Shown one piece after another: positions 58,619 through 64,000 of a stretch of DNA of 64,000 bases (the first letter of the stretch is position 1; every line of letters begins with the position of its first letter). The stretch is from NCBI GenBank assembly GCA_907163375.1, contig CAJQUW010004739.1, forward strand, positions 62,001-126,000, read 5' to 3'. The notes beneath the pieces were generated by a model that was not told the DNA's origin, searched no databases, and was given only the letters and a program-made list of their open reading frames with translations. The position numbers and the translations under genes were made by a program. Origin of the DNA: Prostheceraeus crozeri (taxonomy: Eukaryota; Platyhelminthes; Polycladida; Euryleptidae).

Positions 58619-58877
58619 AATATAAAAGATAAAACGCAGTATTCAGTAATATATATGAAAAACTAGAACCCAAATAGTCAAATCAAAAAACAATTGATGC
58701 ACGAGCGATTTCATTTCAATCAATCTTCAGGTGCATTCATTTTTTTGTATTTTTGAATGCACCTGAAGATTGATTGAAATGAAAGCGCTCGTGCATCAAT
58801 TGTTTTTTGATTTGACTATTTGGGTTCTAGTTTTTCTTATATACATAGTGAAAGTAGTTTAAAAGAAGCATGAAAAG
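58542..58877. mobile_element. young-looking foldback with a TA array in one arm
   Basis: Left arm from CTTTTCATGCTTCTTTTAAA (58542) and right arm ending with its exact inverse (58877) pair almost without mismatch through CTAGAACCCAAATAGTCAAA and CACCTGAAGATTG-type blocks to a 14-base centre at 58740-58753. The left arm alone carries a (TA)19 array at 58576-58613 and about 40 further bases absent from the right arm. The very low mismatch between arms implies recent origin or arm homogenisation. No coding content. Confidence 0.85.
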
Positions 58878-59946
58878 TTGCTATCAAAAAAATCGTAGAA
58901 AAGCACTGCATACATTAATCTTTCAAACCGGCAATGAAGGGATGATAAGTTAATCCAATACTTCTTAATATCTGAATAAAAAATATTTCGAAGGTGAATG
59001 TCTGTCACAAGATGATCGATTGTCAACCTCACTTAATTATCTAATTTCCTGGATATTATGTCGTTGCAGCAATTTGAACGGGATCTATGAATCGTCCTTT
59101 TGTGTCACCGCCTCGCACCTCTTGTCGAATTCTTTAATGATAGCTTAAATTCTGCTAACTTTGATAGTGTTTTCCCTGCCCAGAACGTTTACAAAAAGTA
59201 TGGTTATAGTCTTTGCCGCAAAGAACCGCATCCTAGCCATTTTTAGACGGCGTTCTGATGAGAAAATGCACGTCGTGCGTGAATTCCATATTCAGACAGT
59301 GAATCTCGAAAAGAAATCAACTGATGCATTAAGAAGCCATACTTTCACACTCACTGACATGGAATATTTGCCATCACCATAAAAAACCATAATACAAAGC
59401 GAACATCCGCTCAATAATAAATCATTCTACTTCAAATACTTAAACACAACTTTCATATCTGTCTGGAAATGTCATATAATCACTCAAAAAGTAGAAGTGA
59501 CATCAGGAGTTATTTAAATGTCGATCAACAATCTATTTGTCTTGATAGTTGCCAAAATACCGTACCTGATGAAAACGATGAATTCAATCTTAACAAACCA
59601 ATCGCTTAAGAATGCGCAATTTTTATGTCGACCCGTATGTATTTCAATTTATAAATATTTTCTATACTTGGCACTTTCATAAGCAGAGTTGGAAAAGTCG
59701 GAATTGGAATTGGAATTGACGATATTTAAATCTACTGGAATTGGAATTGACCTTGATAAACCTCAATTCCACTTTTTCGATAGACCTGTGATAAATCTAT
59801 TTGTACAAAAAATTTAAATCACAGTATTCGGCCGTTGTGTTAACTGCACGCAGAGATAAGAGAGAGAGATAGATCGACAGAGCTAGTTTTATTCCATTGT
59901 TGAATAAAGGGTGCTAATTGTGACTATTATAATAAAACTTTGAGGG
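58878..59946. other. no gene; short GGAATT repeat
   Basis: AT-rich. A hexamer-type tandem repeat of GGAATT units (GGAATTGGAATTGGAATTG and again GGAATTGGAATTG) lies at 59698-59755. The open frame at 59161-59382 has no recognisable motif. Confidence 0.45.
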
Positions 59947-60273
59947 GATTTTCAATGTGACTGTGGACACAGTTACATCGGACGTACCGAGAGGACTTTG
60001 CGGGTCCGAATGAGAGAACATGTTCCTAGGTGGCTTGAGGATAGAAAGACAAGACCGCGATCTAGAACAGCACCTCTAAGTTCTATCGCTCGACACATAC
60101 TTGAATGTGACTCTTTTCAGTATTGTCCACTTTGTACATATTTTTCTATTTTATCATCTTGTAAATATCGTTTTTCTTTGCCTGTATTGGAAGCACTGTA
60201 CATAGCTGCGAGGCGACTTGTTTTATGTGTACATAAAGAGTTCCTTTATTCATTGTCTTTACCTTGGCACTGA
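59947..60273 (+). pseudogene. GIY-YIG endonuclease fragment of a Penelope-like or related retroelement
   Basis: The plus-strand frame reads FQCDCGHSYIGRTERTLRVR then MREHVPRWL, matching the GIY-YIG core (here HSYIG with the conserved Arg and Glu-His that follow), and ends LEALYIAARR, CVHKEFLYSLSLPWH. The C-terminal part is characteristic of GIY-YIG domains attached to retroelement polymerases. No reverse transcriptase is found upstream, so this is an isolated remnant, different in sequence from the two other Penelope-like elements here. Confidence 0.7.
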
Positions 60274-62220
60274 TTGGTTGGTGTCACTGGCGGCAGTTAT
60301 CATTGAATGTTTCTCAGCCATCTCTGTACATGTTCACACTTGGCCGTCCACCCTTGACAAGAGGGCACGAAAGCGCTCGGGCAGTGGTGGCGCCAGGGTC
60401 CTAGAGCTGGGGGGGTCCATGGAAGCGTTGTGCCGACGGTTTTAACCGAGGTGCCGACAGGCTATACCGACTAATTATTGTAATCTATGAACAGCTATGC
60501 CTGCTTGTGGGGTATACATGCACATGTCAATTGTGTAATTGAGTTGTAAATGTGCAATTTTTGCACACACAAAAAATTGTGCAATCGATGCACACTTTGT
60601 TATGCACCTACACATATGTCCGATTTCTTCTTTCAGACAATTTACGTTAACTGTTACCGAAAATGTGTTGCCATATCTGAGATTTCTTTAATTATTAATA
60701 ACGAGTATATCTATGATTTTCTTTCAAAATCTTACGTGATGCATGTATGTTAACTTCGAGAATTTTGAAACAAATGCCTGTTGGCTTACCTCGTGTATAT
60801 TGCATAAGAGCAGGTAGCAAGTTTTGTACCGGTTTGTTAAATTTCTTCTTGTGGGAACAATTAAAATTCGTAAATAAGTAGCTATGAACTGAAAGCATCT
60901 TCGCTTGCTAAACGCTACGTGTTGTATAAATACGAGGATGCTTTGACTCATGTAGCGTGCGTGATGATGACCATCATGCACTCTTTTTTCTAGGAGTTCT
61001 CGACTACACCATAAAAGCTATGTCAGTCGATTTGATGTTAATGCATCCATGCAACTCAAATAATCAGAGCCTATGTAGGAACTTTATGCATTTGTTTTCC
61101 AAATTTAATTTGAGAAAAAGGTATATAGAGAAAATACTAGAATTTTTTATGTACAAATGGTGAGGACAAGGAACTGACGCATGCACATGTCATAAAACTT
61201 TGAAAGACATGGGATGTACACATGTAGTTTTCCTACCGTGTTAGGACACGATTTTCAAGAAACAATATCATTTATGTACAAAAGCAAATGGATAGAGCTT
61301 GCAAGTTATAACTTCGTTGAAATCAGTATTGGCCTACATTTACAAAAGATACGAGCAAAAACTGAAATGAGATAGGTCTACAAAAGTAATTGGTATTCGT
61401 GATACTATTTTATACATAAACAGAGAAAATAACAGTAAGGACAATGATCAATGTCGTCCTTTTTCTTGATAGTAATCGCATCATACTTTTTACTTCAATA
61501 TCGAGATCGTCTTGTTGAGCATTGTAAATTTCTCCGAAGGGTCGGATGATATCCTACTTTAAAAAATCTTTGCTTCCAGGGGTCAGTGCCGATTTATCTT
61601 TCATGCTTTCATGATAACCTCATTTTCCTCGTTAAATCATCGGTTCAACTCGTTCATGCAAAGATCAATTATCGGATAAAATACTTGTGTGCGGAAATCA
61701 ATAATGGAAGAGGATCCTAGCGAAGATATAACTACACTGTCTTTTAAACATTTCGAATGTTTTCTAATTCTTTTTCTTGAGCTTGTTTTTTTCTAGAACA
61801 CAAGCATCACCAAGCTCATCTGCTTGATTTGTTTCATAACTCCTTGGCCTGGCTAAGTTGAACCCCGAGAAAGTTTAACCTTATTATCTAGACTCTTACA
61901 AATTGAATTAGAAATATTTCGATTATATAACAAGTTAAATTAGGCATACTAAATGTGCATTTATGTCCAATTGCATGCAAATTATGTATACTGCATTATC
62001 ATGACTATCACTTAGGAACTATAACCTTGCGCTTAACTACAAAGCATTTTGTATGACTGACCATGTGACTGCATGGGATGCAGACTATTTGCCTACACAG
62101 ATGCTACGGTTATATGACTACCCATACTGTAGGTTACACTGCATGTATATGTCAATGTATGTGACTTCTGTATTTCGCAATAGTAAAAGGGATTTTCAGT
62201 AGTAGATACCCGAAGATATC
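60274..62220. other. no gene; possible lone transposon end
   Basis: CAGTGGTGGCGCCAGGGTCC with a G run follows at 60382-60415 and resembles the end of a hAT-like element, but no inverted partner was found. The remainder is AT-rich without signal. Confidence 0.35.
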
Positions 62221-62289
62221 AAGGTTGGGCCAAAACCCAACTAATACCGCGCACACTGAGTTCCAACAGAGAGGACAGAAAACTCGATA

Positions 62290-63519
62290 CTAATGCGATG
62301 ACCGGTTTCGTGTAATGTCTTTATCAAATCGCATAAACTGAAGCACAGTACAATCGTTTACGGGCATTAAATACATTAGCGAAAAGTGTTCAACAAGTTA
62401 CGAAGATTTGAGTGGTTTGTGTAGCTGCCAATGTAGTTTTTGATTGACTGTTGACAGATACGGACAATTTGCTTGCTGCAGGCGCTATGTGGTAAGACCA
62501 AGTGAATAGAATTATTGTAGTCACCAAGCTTATTGATTCCGTGCGGTGAAATTGTATTGAGCCGCTTCATCCATCTAGCTTCTTTGGTCTTTCGTTTGGT
62601 AGTGTTCACACAATACTCCAATGCGGTAAAAGAGAAATGTGCAATGGAACAATGCGTACGGAAATGTTCAGAGACAGCAGTAGGATGACAATATAAAATA
62701 TTATATACATGTTCTCTGATACGAGTTGCAAGACATCTCGATGTTTCTCCTACGTACGACTTAAAACAGTTTGTACAGGTAATGAGATAAATTACAGCTA
62801 CACTATTGCAATACAACCTATGTAAAATGGGGTAAGTATGTACAGAAAAGGTAGGTGTAGCGTATTTACAAATATTACAACACTTATGTGGATCACATGG
62901 AAAAAAAGCCCGGTTCCCACAAGGAGGGGCTACGGTGAGTAAATGCAAAAAGTTTGCGAATACAATTTCTGATAGCACTGCGTGTATAGCCTTTTTTCAT
63001 CCAGTTCTTTTGTACAATCTCTCTGCTCAAACAGAAATCACGGTAAGTAGAACTGAGAGTTAAAAATCTGTACAATTGAGAATAAATAATACTGGAAAAG
63101 ATATGTGATGGATGATATGAGTCGGTATCTAATAAGTTAAAAGAATCTGTGGGTTTGAAGCCTACACGGTGAAAAATACAATCATTACATCTGTACAGTT
63201 CTAAATCTAAAAATCTGATACTGTACAAATTAAAAGTCACAGAGACAGAAATATTTACATCGAGGCTATTTACAGAATTTACAAAGGTAAGTAGGTCCGC
63301 TTCCGAATGATTCCACACTCCAAAAATATCATCAATGAAGCGGATCCATAAGCATGGAATTTTTGAGAACTTAAGGATCTGCTCCTCCCATTGTCCAAGA
63401 TAAATGTTGGCATAGGAACCACCAAAGGCGCAGCCCATGGCGGTCCCGTGGACTTGTAAAAATCTTTCACCATGAAAAGTAAAGTCATTGGATGATAGTA
63501 ACAAACGTAGCATTGACAA
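62290..63519 (-). mobile_element. second Penelope-like element, broken
   Basis: The minus strand carries a reverse transcriptase part (about 63519-62893; HGTAMGCAFGGSYANIYLGQ and palm motif WIRFIDDIFGVW) and a GIY-YIG endonuclease part (about 62978-62376; CDPHKCCNICKYA zinc-binding region, then CTNCFKSYVGETSRCLATRI). The order is that of Penelope-like elements. The N-terminal part is absent: the polymerase begins at the boundary with the sequence that precedes the Myb/SANT gene. The two parts are only distantly related to the element at 52221-53797, so it is a separate family. Its downstream UTR holds a hammerhead-like motif. No inverted arms like those of the first element were seen. Confidence 0.85.
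62294..62333 (-). ncRNA. hammerhead-ribozyme-like motif in the second Penelope-like element
   Basis: On the minus strand a perfect six-pair stem I (TGCGAT/ATCGCA) encloses TTGATAA (canonical CUGAUGA), a decayed stem II region (AGACATTACAC), GAAA, a self-complementary ACCGGU stem III and a GUC cleavage triplet directly before ATCGCA. It lies about 45 bases downstream of the GIY-YIG stop codon, where such motifs occur in this class. Core and stem II departures suggest it is no longer active. Confidence 0.6.
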
Positions 63520-63526
63520 TATCGTG

Positions 63527-63720
63527 AGATCGTGCCCGTATTAACAATCTGTCGGTAATCCTACTGTGAATTACCAACAGCAGTTGGTAACTTTCACAAC
63601 AGCTCAGTTCATGGTATTAACAAACTGACAGTAACATTCACAGTAGCTCTTCACTGGTTACTGCCATCGGCCAATCAGAATTCAGCATTGACACCTTGGT
63701 CGATCACATCTTTATGAGAC
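63527..63720. repeat. cluster of short inverted motifs upstream of the Myb/SANT gene
   Basis: TTAACAATCTGTCGGTAA and TTAACAAACTGACAGTAA are near repeats, and CTACTGTGAATTACC is mirrored by GTAACATTCACAGTAG; CAGCAGTTGGTAAC is a further variant. A CCAAT box (GGCCAATCAG) lies at 63671-63680. The cluster could be the subterminal region of a DNA transposon encoding the downstream protein, or its promoter. Confidence 0.5.
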
Positions 63721-63745
63721 ACATGTTAACTATGACTGATGTACA

Positions 63746-64000
63746 ATGACCAATATGTCTAAAGGCAAAGAACTCGATATTCGAATAATCGAGCTGTATG
63801 AAGAGAATCGCAGTATTTTGGAAAACAAGGGACGAAAGGCTCAAATCGATTTAAGAAAGAAAGAAGCCTGGGAGTCCATAACGCTGAAGATCAATGCTGA
63901 ATTTGGTGTTCAGCTCACCACAAAAAAGGTTGAAGATAAGTGGCGCTACTTGAAACGAACATCAAAGAAGGCCAATGCTACCCATGTCAGAGCCAAACAA
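63746..64000 (+). CDS. Myb/SANT-like DNA-binding protein, N-terminal part (runs off the window)
   Basis: The frame from ATG at 63746 is open for 85 codons to the end of the window. It encodes a Myb/SANT-like three-helix domain: ELDIRIIELYEENRSILE, then AWESITLKINAEFG and KKVEDKWRYLKRTSKK. The spaced tryptophans and the basic end of helix 3 are typical. Proteins of this type occur both as host transcription regulators and as the accessory DNA-binding protein of PIF/Harbinger transposons. The repeated inverted motifs just upstream favour a transposon origin, but nothing here decides it. A second in-frame ATG nine bases later is an alternative start. Confidence 0.75.
   Translation, partial: MTNMSKGKELDIRIIELYEENRSILENKGRKAQIDLRKKEAWESITLKINAEFGVQLTTKKVEDKWRYLKRTSKKANATHVRAKQ

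Noticed and set aside
1-64000. Retrovirus, LTR retrotransposon or Polinton copies
   Set aside because: No protease, integrase, capsid, envelope or long terminal direct repeats were recognised. The retroelement parts present are of LINE or Penelope-like type.
1-64000. CRISPR arrays, rRNA genes and tRNA genes
   Set aside because: No regularly spaced repeats with unique spacers, no rRNA-like conserved stretches, and no cloverleaf with a GGTTCRANYCC B box was found by eye.

Overview
This is animal nuclear DNA: AT-rich, with introns of up to about 10.7 kb, consensus GT-AG splice sites and many DNA transposons and Penelope-like retroelements. The palindrome TAGGCCTA recurs, which I associate with echinoderm and related marine-invertebrate genomes, but I cannot place the organism below 'metazoan, probably a marine invertebrate'. 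No operons, CRISPR arrays, rRNA or convincing tRNA genes were seen.

Host genes. The main gene is a CDC25-type dual-specificity phosphatase on the + strand. I read four coding exons: 27417-27570, 38303-38367, 40003-40131 (or from 40036) and 44636-46057. All junction phases agree and the product is about 589 residues. The whole catalytic domain lies in the last exon, and the active-site loop reads YCEFSSVR rather than the usual HCEFSSER. Downstream at 47034-47354 (plus 47778-47786) is a likely small gene for a 109-residue protein I do not recognise. At the right edge (63746-64000) a Myb/SANT-like DNA-binding protein gene starts and runs out of the window.

Layout. 0-9.2 kb: no recognisable host gene; one arm of a foldback family (335-585), a hAT-type MITE (1021-1849), a long dispersed repeat (2780-3700) and a complete foldback element (8425-9153). 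9.6-14.8 kb: a near-perfect 232-bp palindrome, then an old foldback repeat holding a hAT element with broken transposase (10293-12652, perfect 8-bp target duplication), a second copy of the MITE (12926-13758) and a CpG-rich insert (14164-14500). 16.8-18.1 kb: two unidentified open frames and a 5'-truncated LINE. 18.1-27.4 kb: mostly empty, with a small mariner-type MITE (23435-23588) and a decayed coding stretch (about 21480-21770).

27.4-46.1 kb: the CDC25 gene. Its first intron carries a nest of insertions read from target duplications and terminal repeats: hAT (32207-37448) > hAT (32657-36804) > Tc1 (33339-about 35050) > hAT MITE (33814-34878). Intron 2 holds another hAT (38800-39901) and intron 3 the third copy of the MITE (about 40174-41036). 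46-64 kb: the small gene, the second copy of the long dispersed repeat, a Penelope-like element flanked by about 310-bp inverted arms (52221-53797), a Tc1 element (53815-55452), a foldback (56230-56795), a young-looking foldback with an internal TA array (58542-58877), a lone GIY-YIG fragment (59947-60273), a second Penelope-like element (about 62290-63519) and the Myb/SANT gene. Both Penelope-like elements carry hammerhead-ribozyme-like cores, each with a self-complementary stem III.
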